Assembly: GCA_963682055.1 (NCBI GenBank)
Contig: OY821744.1
Location: 34,076,967 to 34,140,966 of the forward strand
DNA length: 64,000 nucleotides
DNA from: Primula veris
Lineage: Eukaryota; Streptophyta; Magnoliopsida; Ericales; Primulaceae
Direction: 5' to 3'
The notes below the pieces were generated by a model, which was not told the DNA's origin, made no database searches, and saw only the letters and a list, made by a program, of their open reading frames with translations. The first letter of the stretch is position 1. The number at the start of each line of letters is the position of its first letter. Below, one piece after another: positions 48,727 through 60,226 of the stretch. A program made the position numbers and the translations under genes.

Positions 48727-48919
48727 CACTACAAAATAATTTTTGATTTATTGAGAGTCAAAAGCTGTCACAAGACTGTTACTAATTTAAAAAGCTGTCA
48801 CAAATCTGTCGCAAATTAACTAAACTGTTACAAAGCCGTCACAAAAACCGTCGCTAATAAGCTCGTAACAAAAAATATCGTCACTAATCCCGTCGCTGTT
48901 TGAGTATTTTTTTGTAGTG
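48727..48919 (+). mobile_element. CACTA-type MITE, best copy
   Basis: CACTACAAAATAATTTTTG opens it and TTTTTTTGTAGTG closes it. TAA is duplicated exactly on both sides (48724-48726 and 48920-48922). The interior has CTGTCACAA and CCGTCACAAA units. Confidence 0.88.
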
Positions 48920-49865
48920 TAAATTCTATAATGAAATAATAAAATAAAAATTTTTGTCTCCGCAAATACTTAAACATGGGTTGACTAGACTTTTTAGTAA
49001 GAAAATCAATCACTCGGCCACGGATAACTATTGATTAGAGAAGAAAATGAATTAAATGATAAGGATAAAAGTAAAACACATTGTTACCGAAAAAACTCGT
49101 TTTCTTTTTCAAAAATCCCAAAATCCGTTTTCCGGTTCCTGCTATTTCACATGTAATTTTAGATTTTTTCCTTTTTTTTTTTTTTGACGTTTTTCGTTTC
49201 GTTTCTCATGCTGACAGCTATGGGTAAAATATTTTTAACAATATATATCAATTTAGATCAATTAATTACCTCAATGTATCTTTATAATTATAAGAGTATG
49301 TGACAAAAACTCTATATCAATCTCATCACTCAATGTATATTAGTATGTACACCTAAGCATATACTATAGTAAATTCGAAAATTCGATTCCTCTCTAGATC
49401 TCCATTATTTTTGGTTCAATATTTAAAAACAATCATTTTATAACGTTTTACGTATCACTTCTCACAATGAGATATTTCATGTCTGTTTAAAATAGTTAAG
49501 TATATTTAAGTTGATTATTGAAGATCTAGATAGGATTAAGCAAATTTCTAGTTGGTCCCTTTTTATTTCAAATGTATCGGCACTCAAAGGGATCAAATGT
49601 TTTTGTAGATTTTTCCAAAATCATATCGGTACTTTAATTATGATAAAATAATTTTCCTGAGTTCATATTCTAATAAGCTCAAAATATAGATTTTAATAAA
49701 GATGTTAGAAATGCAACTAAATATGTAATATTTTCTATAGTTGAGACAAGAACTGCCATTGTATCCACATTTTGGGGACGGTTAGTGGTACATTGAAAGC
49801 ATATGAACTAAAATGAATACTCATACATATTTCCATCCTACTCCATCCTACAGTAGTCCTAGATA

Positions 49866-49990
49866 GTAGGGGTGTATTTGATACGGTATCGACTTTTTTA
49901 AGCCTATACTGTTACCGAATCGAACTTGTTTGGTTTGAAAAAAATTATACCATAACCGAACCGAAAAAATCGGTATACCGAAAGTTTAAT
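49866..49990. mobile_element. Half of a TAGGGGTG-type hAT-like element
   Basis: It opens AGTAGGGGTGTATTTGATAC and contains ACCGAATCGAAC and ACCGAACCGAAAAAATCGG. The other end is not seen. Around it, 48920-51850 is AT-rich and I see no gene. Confidence 0.4.
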
Positions 49991-51851
49991 TTGGACAATC
50001 CGCATTCCTCTTAAGTGGGATTGCAAGTGAAGATGTGATATATATGTTGAGTTTTCTAGAAACCAACATATCATGCAATTTGGCTTCTAACAACACATCT
50101 AATTAATATCGCGTAAAGTTCTAGAAACCAAACTGGGAATAACGCGGTATCGGATCAAATCCCAAATATAGTAAGTATTTTCTTTTGAAGGAAAGTTTTT
50201 TTCAAAGATTTTATATCAATTTCTATATGAAACCAAGATAGTTACATTTCAGAAAATTCCAACGATAGGTGAAATGCCTATGTTTTATTGTGTGGGAGAA
50301 AAGATACAACGGAAACCAATGATTAATCTAAATTCAAGTTTGAAACTTATGTAATTAACTTGTTTTAGTCAGACCGAAAAAAACAGGATAGAGCAAAGCA
50401 TCTCATTCACTTAAATTTAGATATGGTAGATTCAAATGGTATACCACAAAAAAAGGTTGAGAGCTGAGACGTATGAGGTAGGAAACTTTCAAGTACGGTT
50501 CTAAGGGAAGGAAATGACCAGCCTATTCCGACCAGAACATGCCATTTGACAGGAAAATCCTGAAATTTTAGAAGCTTGGTTCGATCAAGCCACTGAGTAT
50601 TAAAAGCAATCTATAGCACTTACTCCGGTTAATTATATTGAAGCACATAACTGGTTAATTAAAGATCACTCGACGTTTGGAATAAAATAGGACTATATAT
50701 GTTTAATTATTTATTTATCATAAATGATTTCATTAAATCTCTTATAAGATCATTCCGTATTCGTCTGCAGGTAATTCATAGGAATAAACGATAGACAGAT
50801 AGAGTAAAAATATTTTTTTTTTCTATTGATAATGATAAAACAAATTGCTGTTAAACTAATTCTATCAATTAGTATAGAGATAAAGATATAGTTCCAAGTA
50901 CAACAATACAAAAATGTACTATATACTATATGAAGTGGATCGATCCTGAGAAGAATTGGATAGAAGATGGGACTAGTATATATTATATAATATAAGTAAA
51001 AGACAGAAGAATAAAGAGCAATGGAGGCAAAGTGTTCATATATAAATTACTTTTTGCAGCTTTTTTTGAAGTCTCATTAAACTCAGAAAGTTGAATGACT
51101 CGATTTAAGTCCATCGTCCATTTGTTTACCCGTGCTCTAAATTCCAATACATGCAAGAGACGGTCTCATGCAACATATATACGTACGGTACCGTATACTA
51201 GAACCGTCTAGTTACATACTAACTTTGCGGACAAATACAGAGAAACGAATGATCAGTACAAAAAACAATCTAGCTTAGCCTTTTTGAGAAATTTTATAAA
51301 ATTATAGAAAATGCAATTTGGCCGACGAACTAAGTTAGATAATAATAATAAAAGGTTAATTAAGATAGGGGCTCCCAACGTAAATGGCTTTCCACTTCGG
51401 TTTTTTTATCGGTACAAAGACAGATCCTAAAGAATTTTTTGAGATTTTTTCAAAATGAAATTTTAAAATATTAGTTGCCATATAGCCTCTGCTATAGTTG
51501 CATTGCTGAATTATCTTGAAATTAATCATTAAAACCTATGAGAAATTTCTCTTATCATCCCTACTTAAACCCCCTACGTACCATACTTGGATGTTTTAAT
51601 TAGATTTGCATAAAGTTTTAATTAAAATCACAGTGTTTGCTTGTTTATCAATAATTTTTTTATCCTTTGCAATGTTTCTGTAGTAATAATTAATAGATAT
51701 TGGAATGATGAATATTTAATCATTCGATTTACTATTATTGTAAGTGATATTCTTATTTATTTTGCAGAAACAACCGTGAAGGTGGCTTAGTTTCATGTTT
51801 TGCAAGGTCACATATTATTTTTTTATATACTTTTGGTCATATATTTGTATC

Positions 51852-52545
51852 CAGGGACGAATCTATATACATGTAAGGGGTGCACCCTTCCCTCGGTAGA
51901 AAAATATATTAAAAAATAATTTTTTTATTAATTTTTAAACATTTATTTCTAAAAACAGTTAGTCAATATAGATAAAACAAAATGCAAATTCTAACAAAAC
52001 TCACTTACTAGGTGTACCGGAAAAGTCTCTCTTTGTATACGAAGTGGTCTTAAGTTCAGATATTGTGTCATACTTAATTGATTTATTTTTTCATTATTAT
52101 TAGTTTATTTTAATGTTATTATTTATATATTTTTCTAATAAAAAACAGAAAAATACTCATTACTTTTAACTTGCTAGATTTCATTTCAACATTTTTAAAA
52201 TTTATTTTGACTTTAGTTTTTCTCTCTTAATGTAAAAGTTACTACATTAAAATATTATTTATTATCACTATATCATTATTAACACATAATTGACCTAATA
52301 TATCTAATTGCTTAATGAGTTTTCTCAAATTTAAATAATTTACTTTAAGAACCACACGTATATAGAATTTTATGAACTAATATGCTTTTTTTTTTTTTTA
52401 TTGATGTTTGGTGGTTCTACTCATGAGTCTTGATATAAAATTTAAAAATAATACACCACGTGTATTTATATATATTGTTACGCTTTGATAAAAAAAATTA
52501 TATACGACTTACCTCCATTTACTCAAAATACTGGATTCGTCCGTG
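51852..52545. mobile_element. hAT-type non-autonomous element, 694 bp
   Basis: The ends are inverted: CAGGGACGAATCTATA and, in reverse, CACGGACGAATCCAGT. The 8-bp duplication TTTGTATC is exact (51844-51851 and 52546-52553). It has no transposase. The GGGGTGCACCC motif near the left end is typical of this family. Confidence 0.9.
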
Positions 52546-52940
52546 TTTGTATCTACCTAATTGACAATGCACCAAGTATTCTCTCCGTCCTAACGTTCTT
52601 GCCACCAGCCATTCTTACCAACTCAATACCCTCAAAAGTCCTTTTCAACAAAACATTTTTCTTTTCTTATTTTCGTTCTTCTTCTCGTCGTGTCGGTCCA
52701 TCCATTGAACATATTTAACACCATTATCGTAGATCTATTACGTGGAAAAACAAAGTATACTTCGTCCCGAAATAAGTGACAACTTTCAATCATTACAATG
52801 TATTATTCACACATATCTAATAATTCAGTCATGACTTTTTTTTTAAGCAAAAGCAACCAACTGTTTTTGAAACCGGAAACGCTAAACATTTGAACCATTC
52901 AAGCTTTAAAAATGCTTGTATGTACTACAATAATGCTAAT

Positions 52941-53674
52941 GAGCCAGATAGGTTCAGACAGACTCTCAACACACCAGTGCTCAATGTAAATTTAGAATTT
53001 CATTTTCATCTCAAAATTTAAGAGTATGCTATTCGGCCATATATTTAATATTTTTAATTAATATTTAACTTTATGTTAGTTTCAAATAGAGTTCTATAAT
53101 ATTATATTTGAGTTTTTATTTTGTTGAATCGTCAAATAAAATATATTAAAATCATTAAAATATTTAAATATTTTTAATTAATATTTAAGTTTAGGTTGGT
53201 GCAACTAGAGTTTCATAAGTATTATATTTGAGTTTTTATTTTTATTTTGGTTGGGGTGTAAAAACTCAAAAACTATTAACCATCAATATTAATACGATAT
53301 AAACTAAATAGATTTTTATTTTTATTTTGTTGATATGGGTTTCTTCAAAAAAAACCCTAAAAACTAGTTTTTTGGTAACCATTATAAGTAATATACTTAA
53401 ATCGAGAGATTTGTTTTTTTTTTGGTGGAGATAGGTTATATACCGGGTAAAAAATATTAATCACACAAAAGAAGAATGAAATTGATTTTATGCATGTGCA
53501 AAGAGAGAGAAAGAATTGTTGGTTACCAAAATGAGACAGAAACTACTTTTTGTAATTAGTAAAAAAATAGTTTGATTAATGAGATGTCTCAAACTTTTAG
53601 ATGGAAAAAGATATTACTAATTAAATTACTAGAAGAGCTGGTGTGTTGAGTGTCTGTCTCAATGTGTCTGGCCC
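52941..53674. mobile_element. Element with about 40-bp inverted ends
   Basis: The left end, GAGCCAGATAGGTTCAGACA then CTCAACACACCAG, is matched in reverse by the right end, GGGCCAGACACATTGAGACA then CTCAACACACCAG. AAT flanks both sides, a possible 3-bp duplication. The interior carries two ATATTTGAGTTTTTATTTT copies. The superfamily is uncertain. Confidence 0.7.
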
Positions 53675-53820
53675 AATCTGGTTCGATTCGTATATAAGCT
53701 TAATAATTAGTTAACATTTGACCCACCATTCACATTCCAATAAATAAATGTCCATGCACATTAGTTACATGCGTGAGATTTAGAACCAACAAGCCTATGA
53801 GGATGGTGTTGGTATATATA

Positions 53821-54115
53821 CCGGTAATCGTTACCGTACGTGTTTCGTGTACGACGCGTGATATATATATGATACGGGTAAATAAAATTTTAAAAAATAT
53901 ATTAATTGAATGAATATATTAAATTAGAAATCATGAGTAATATAATGTTTTTGTTATAGAAAATACACGTAAAACGATTTTATTTGTTATACGAATATAA
54001 TTGTTTCTAAAAAATCATGATTTTTACGTGCTTTTTATATTTTGAATTGAATAAATATAATTGAGTAATTAGTAAAAAAAAGTTTGGACATTTAAAAAAA
54101 ATGGTCAAAATTTAC
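53821..54115 (-). mobile_element. Helitron-like relic, copy D
   Basis: On the minus strand it ends GGTAACGATTACCGG after a GTACACGAAACACGTAC hairpin-like stretch. It matches copy C through the AATATATTAAATTAGAAAT region. The 5' TC end is lost. Confidence 0.6.
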
Positions 54116-54424
54116 CAAGCTTATTTTTTCTTAAGTTGACTTATATATACATAGTATGATATTGTGCATGTTTTGCGAGACTGATATCAAGTTATAACGA
54201 AAATAGAAAACTCTCGTTTTTGGTACATAAGAAATCTACCGTTTGAGGACCAAACTTGACAAGTTTGCCAGATTTCTTCGGGGGATTGAATTCAGTTTTC
54301 TTTCCGGTATAATATGGGTTTCGTTGGTAGTTCATTGGAAATTAAATTAAGTTCCCAAGTAGATTACTCCCGACGAACAAATAACTCTTCTTCATGCATA
54401 TTTATATCTATATACAATGCATAT

Positions 54425-55061
54425 CAATGTTTTAAATAGCGTTATCGTTACCATAAGTTTTTTTGAGAGAAACGTTAAAAGCGCAAATAGCGTAGCAACG
54501 TAGCGTTTTGCGGTGTATTTTTTTTTGCCTAAATATATAACAATATAGCACTATAGTCATACAATTTATACTAATTATTTTAATAAAATTTAAAGTTAAG
54601 AGAATTAGTTGTGGTTTTTTGGGGAAAGAAAGAGAGGGAGACATGTTTGGTTAAAAAAATCTATGATTTTTTAAGTATTTGAGGATAAATATATTTTTTT
54701 TATATATTAATTACTATATGAAGTAATTTGTGACATGTTATTTACTATAAAAGTGAATATGTGACATGTTATTAATTATATGGGCTAATTGTGACATGTT
54801 ATATGCTAAAGGGGCTAATTGAGATATGTTATAAACTATAGGGGTCAGCCTAGTATTTACACTACCGGTCCCTATAATCTGTTTGAAAAACTCGCTATTT
54901 ACGCTACCAGTCCATCAATTTCGTGTTTTTTGCGCTTTTAGTCTCAATAGCGCGAATTCAGCGCTTTTTCATCCAAATATCGTTTTTTCGATGCGTTTTT
55001 TTCCAAAAAAAACGCTATTTCACGCAATATAGCGCAACATAACGCATTTTTTAAAATATGG
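54425..55061. mobile_element. Second copy of the 695-1194 hAT element
   Basis: It starts CAATGTTTTAAATAGCGTTA, shares GAGAGAAACG and GCGGTGTATTTTTTTTTGCC with the first copy, and ends in AACGCATTTTTTAAAATATG. No matching target duplication is visible, which fits an older insertion. Confidence 0.65.
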
Positions 55062-58000
55062 GTATGAACAGCAGTTTTTCTGCTTTTGCATACTAAATTA
55101 CTAATTATTGGTAAATTAGGTAATTATATCTGTAAAAACGCATCTATTTGAACAATTGCTTTGAATACTAACAATTGTCAGATTAAGTTTCTAAGCTACT
55201 GTTTTTCTAGGGTAAGGAAGTCGATCCCGTCATGTTTACTGGTAAGCACCCATATCTTACTCTGAAACTTCACAAAGAAGTGTTGTAGCTTTTCTTACTT
55301 CATTGGGTAGAAACTTCTAGCACCAAATAATCTGCAGTCTTAAAAAGGACCGATGGCATATCTGTTCTTGATAAACGGGTTATATAGCAAATCGAAAGAA
55401 AAAAATATACAAAACTACAAAGCACAACCATTGATAAATAAAAAGAAGATGAGCATTGCACCTTCTTTAAAGTTTAACGTTTAATTACAAAGCTACAACG
55501 GCCATGATTTGGGCACATATTACTCTCAGACGATGTCAAGTAAGAGTTCTTTCATCGTAACACTATGAATATGTAATAAGCCTTTGGGCAATAACCATAG
55601 ACGAAGCTCTCACTAATGAGGCCATTACAAGTATAGATGTCCCATAATCTGGCTATATCATTATTAGGTTCTGAATCTTTTTTCTGAGTTTGTTGCGTTA
55701 AAAATAGAGAATTAAGAGAGCTCGAGCTACCAGTAAATAAAGTTGTCTTATTCAGTTCAAAACACAAAAAAATAAGTAGTTCATCTTATTTCAATTTATT
55801 TTTCTACTGTAATTTCTGTCAAGTTTCGTTTCCTTTGTAAGTATTTTATTTTCTAAAGTCAAAATACAGACAAATAGTCCCCAAAGTCACCGGTTCGCAT
55901 CACCATATCTGTTTGCTTCAACTTGATTAGTACATTGGAGTTTCTTTGATCTGAGTTCCTTACAGAAGAACAACATCAAATTACCCTTCAATTGCAGAAG
56001 GTACCAAAAATTAAAATCTTGTTTGAAATTACTCTTTATGGATGGATTCACAGGGCTAGCCCTAGCATAAGCCAAAATATTTCATATCCTTATATGTCCC
56101 AACAACAACAAAAAATGTTTTATTTATTTATTATTTTATCGACTTATTTTTGATATAGAAGGATTTTTCCTACTTTTCTTTGATTTTTAAGTTTTTTATG
56201 CCATCTTCGTTATAGAATATTTGCTAGTATTTGTACCTAAGCTTGCAACTCATATGTTCACAAAATATTTGCTTTCCTGCTTATATAATTCTTAACTGTG
56301 TATATAACGTCCCGTTTTTCAAGTCTAAAGTCATACTATTCGTTATCCCTTTAAACAATGACGGTACTATTAACCCCCAAACTGGCCTCTATGTGGCTCT
56401 CGGTGGCATAAAAAAGCTGGAAATTCGTGGAAGATAAAGGAATGTCATGGTATATTGTTTTGGCATCAAGTTCGTCGTAAGAAACAAATTAGAGTGCCGC
56501 GTTTTTGCAATTAGGCTAAAATTCCAGTTAATATAGCCATATAGCCTGTTAGAATCTTATATATTGATATAAAGGATCACGATGAACTATCTTTATGAAT
56601 TTGCAATATAAGTTTGTTAGATTCTGATATTATACTCTTATTTCTTATTCCAATATAAATTTGCAAGCATTCATGTTAATATTTATGAAGAACGCGCATA
56701 AATTTTGGGATTTCTATAACATTCCGTTCCTTATTAGGTTTGATTTAAACAAAATCTATTATCAAAACCCTTCACTGAAACTTTTGTCGGTTCTTTGTCC
56801 AACTAATCCTTTCTTTCTCCTGTCCTGCCTGAAGATTTTTTGCTAAATTATCAAGCTTGTATCTTCCCCAAGTATTCCGAGCAAGAAATTTATAAAATAT
56901 CAATTGAAAAGTTTGTTCTTGTACAGATATGGTCCATATGGATCTAGAAGCAAACACAAGTAGAAGGAAGAATATCTGGTTCACTAATTATATGTACACT
57001 TGTGTGCTTCATTTATTTTTATCCATGATTGATAATTTTGCAGCCTCAATTGTGCTCACAAAGGGCTTTCTCTGTTTTACCCATAAATTGGTTTCTCTTG
57101 TTTCTGTTTCTACTGGTTCCGGTAGCTAAATCTATAAAACTTCGAATTAGTTCTTTCCACACCATTCGAATTTATTCTACTGACAACCAGCAGGCACTGA
57201 TATTAAGTTTGTTGCTCTAAACTTGAAGTAGAATTATGAAAAGAGTTTGTAAAGAGTAGTAAAATATTGAGCTCAAGCACAAGCTATTGAGGTTATAAAA
57301 AGCTAAAAAATAACCAGATAAGTCAAAAGGCTTGTTTGGCTTCTGTTTTTAAGTTGATAAGTTCAAGTATTTGAGGTGCTGAAAGGTTAATTTACCGTTT
57401 ATATAGTAATTCTTTCAGGACAGGAAATAAAGCTTGATCATAAATAGAGACTGCTCCGATTTGGAGAAACAAGTTCTTCATTCCATAAAAAAAATGATCA
57501 ATGATCTGTTGATACATAACTTTTTTTCAATAAAAAACTAAAAACTTACATACTTACCAACTTTACTTTCTTCGAAGTTAGTAAATCTACTTCTAATAGA
57601 CTAAACGTAGTCTTCTATCTTTCGAATATACCCTTCGGGAGCTAATTTTACACATTCAATTTAGTGAACTCATTCACCTTTGATCTTCACATCTCTATCA
57701 ACGCTGTGTACAATCGTCTCTCAATTGATAATGGTTAAATTAGGTAATCATAAATGTATAAATGTGTCTCAGGCACCATGAGCGATAATTATGACAAAAC
57801 TGTTCAAATCCCAATAATTCATGATTCCGGTCACCTTATCAGACTAAAAGACTGAAAGGGTTTTAATTATGACTATGAGGGGCAAAGATAACTTGATTAG
57901 AACTATAGAACCCAATAGTTAAGTGTGTAATTCATCCTACGATTGACGGTTAATCGGTTATAAACTGATAATTAATAACACTAATAGTCCATTTAGTTAC

Positions 58001-58840
58001 AAGAAATGCTATATCTCGCTTTTATCCTTGTAATTGCAATTAATAGTTCCGCTTAAGAAAAAATGATTTGCAATATATCTTTATATTTTATATCAGTCAT
58101 TTTATTTTGTACCTCTTACTAAAAAAATAGGCTTTTTTTGGCAAGTGTTAAAAACTATTCTTGTTAAATCAAACCATGGTAAAAATATAAATATCTAATG
58201 AGATGTACTCTATGGTAGTACTATAAATTTCGGAAAACTTGTACTTATATGAAAATTTGAGAAAAAATTTATAGTTCGCTGGATGCCAAAGAAAAGTTGT
58301 ATTGGTTCACTATCTATTTAATTAATGCAACTATTAGTTCCGTTTTTAGAAGTTATTTGTTTTTATTTTGGGCAGGTTTAGTTTGTATCTTATGAATAAA
58401 ATACTATAGTGTTTTTTTGAAAGATGTCAAAAATTAATCTTATTAAATCAATATATGATAAATAAAAAAATTATATTAATAGGATGTAGTATAAAATTAA
58501 AAATCCAGAAAATAGGTAGTGTTATGAAAAATTTACAACCTCTCAACACTACTCAAAAGTTTGTTTTTATTTTTAAAAATGTATACCGGTATAACACAAA
58601 AAACCGAGATATGTATTTATTGTTTGACCAAAGCCCTGGAAATTCATGTTTGTGTTTAATGTGTAAATAATTAACTTCTACTCTAGAAAGTATCAAATTG
58701 CTGCATACAACAAAAATAATGGGGAAGTAGATTTATTCAATAAATAACAAGGAAAAAAGATTTTATTTAGAACTATTAGGGTGACATAGAACTTGAGTAA
58801 TTAAAACCAATACAAATACATAAAAGGCGGGTTACAAGAT
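55062..58840. other. Intergenic region with weak gene-like relics
   Basis: Several short frames (55552-55767 and 55887-56075 on minus; 56929-57220 on plus) show no domain I recognise. Parts of 56940-57480 resemble 60580-60680, 61680-61860 and 62620-62690, so this looks like a decayed local duplication. Confidence 0.35.
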
Positions 58841-58844
58841 TTAG

Positions 58845-59003
58845 TATAAAAAGCATTCCCAAGCTTTTAAAATAACACATATTTCATTCGCAAAAGCAGA
58901 GAGAGAATTTCCAGTTTACAGGTTAAGTATTATATAAGAAGCATTCTTTCTTTTATTGTCAATATAATTAAAGCATTATTGATATTGTTTTTACTTTTTA
59001 CAG
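58845..59003 (+). promoter_or_regulatory. NAC gene core promoter and 5' UTR intron
   Basis: A TATAAAA box is at 58845-58851. A likely leader follows, with a plausible 82-bp 5' UTR intron: CAG|GTTAAG at 58922 and TTTTTACAG ending at 59003. The distance to the ATG (59087) fits. Confidence 0.5.
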
Positions 59004-59086
59004 AAATACCATTCAGAAATAGATTGAGAGGGTGAGATATAAGCAGTATTAGTGTGAAAGGATTATAACATTAGATATAAACATTC

Positions 59087-60226
59087 ATGGAAATACCGAT
59101 AGGATACCGTTTCTCACCAAGTGATGTGGAACTTGTGAGTTTCTACCTCAAGAAAAAGGTGACCGGCCAACCTCTTCCATTGACTCCGATCATAGAGCGA
59201 GAAGTTTATGGTGATAAATCTCCATTGGACGTTTTTTATATTGATGATCCATGGGTTGAAAGTGTACCGGGTAAGAGTACCAAGATGAGTTTATATGTCT
59301 TCACAACTTTGAAATACTTAAGCGATAAGACAGTCAATGAAAGGATAGCTCGAAAGGCAGGGCGTGGCACCTGGCATGGGGAAACGGGCTCACATCGACA
59401 AGATGTCGTCGACAGCGTCACTGGTGTTGTGATTGGAAAGAAACAGACGTTTAAATACGTTTCGAGAGACGAGTCGTTGAAAGGTTCTAAGGGTCATTGG
59501 TATATGCATGAGTACGCTCTTACGGGTTCAAGTATGTCTGTTCTTTGCAAGATCACAAGGGATGATAGCAAGCTACTCAAGGTTGAGACGCCACCAAGCG
59601 AGGCCAAGAAGAAAACAGCACGTGTTTATGATGAAGAAGGTGTTAACAGTGTGTCAAACACGATGACTACGGAGCCTCAAGCCTATGTTGATGGTTTTTC
59701 TGAAGAAGGAGAGGCAGATTCTGATTTCACAAGAAACTTAGAAGTATATCTGATGAGCGAAGATGACCAAGAATATCAAGGAGGGACAAATCAGCAATCG
59801 TTGCAGGACCTGGATCTTGACAAAGCCACAAGGATGACACAGTGGGAAGCTACGCTAATCCATGTTTCTGATCAAGAAGGTGGTGAACAGATCAACCATC
59901 AGAAGCTTCTACATGATGATCAGGTGGCCAACACGATGTGTACGAGCGCTCAATTCTTGGAGGAGAGCTGCACAATAATCCCTCTACCTGACCATGATTT
60001 CCCTCAGGAAGACCTTTTCGATGATTTTTCCGAAGAGTATGATATGATGCTGATGAAAGAGAGGCTCGATTGTCGGAATTTTAAAGAACTACCAATGATT
60101 GACAATGACCAAGAATACCAAAGAGGGACGTATCAACCATCAACACATGATCTTGACTACGAGCACGCCGCTAAGAGGATGCGATATGATACTACAAGAA
60201 TCTATTCAAACCGTACTGAAGTGTAG
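59087..60226 (+). CDS. Divergent NAC-domain transcription factor, intronless
   Basis: A single 379-residue frame. The N-terminal 150 residues follow the NAC order: subdomain A (GYRFSPSDVELVSFYLKKK), B (IIEREVYGDKSPLDVFY), C (YVFTTLKY...) and D-E (GKKQTFKYVSR...GHWYMHEYAL). The usual WKATG core of subdomain C reads WHGETG. NAC proteins are plant DNA-binding factors that dimerise through this domain. The rest is acidic and probably an activation region, with a duplicated motif DQEYQxGTxQ...DLD...A.RM at about 227 and 341. Most NAC genes have an intron in the domain; here the coding part has none. Start choice: first ATG after the inferred leader. Confidence 0.9.
   Translation: MEIPIGYRFSPSDVELVSFYLKKKVTGQPLPLTPIIEREVYGDKSPLDVFYIDDPWVESVPGKSTKMSLYVFTTLKYLSDKTVNERIARKAGRGTWHGETGSHRQDVVDSVTGVVIGKKQTFKYVSRDESLKGSKGHWYMHEYALTGSSMSVLCKITRDDSKLLKVETPPSEAKKKTARVYDEEGVNSVSNTMTTEPQAYVDGFSEEGEADSDFTRNLEVYLMSEDDQEYQGGTNQQSLQDLDLDKATRMTQWEATLIHVSDQEGGEQINHQKLLHDDQVANTMCTSAQFLEESCTIIPLPDHDFPQEDLFDDFSEEYDMMLMKERLDCRNFKELPMIDNDQEYQRGTYQPSTHDLDYEHAAKRMRYDTTRIYSNRTEV

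Noticed and set aside
52750..52800. Second Stowaway MITE (TTCGTCCCGAAATAAGTGACA)
   Set aside because: Only one end is seen; the matching inverted end was not found nearby.
55552..56075. Small minus-strand gene
   Set aside because: The frames are short, have no start context or introns that join, and carry no recognisable domain.
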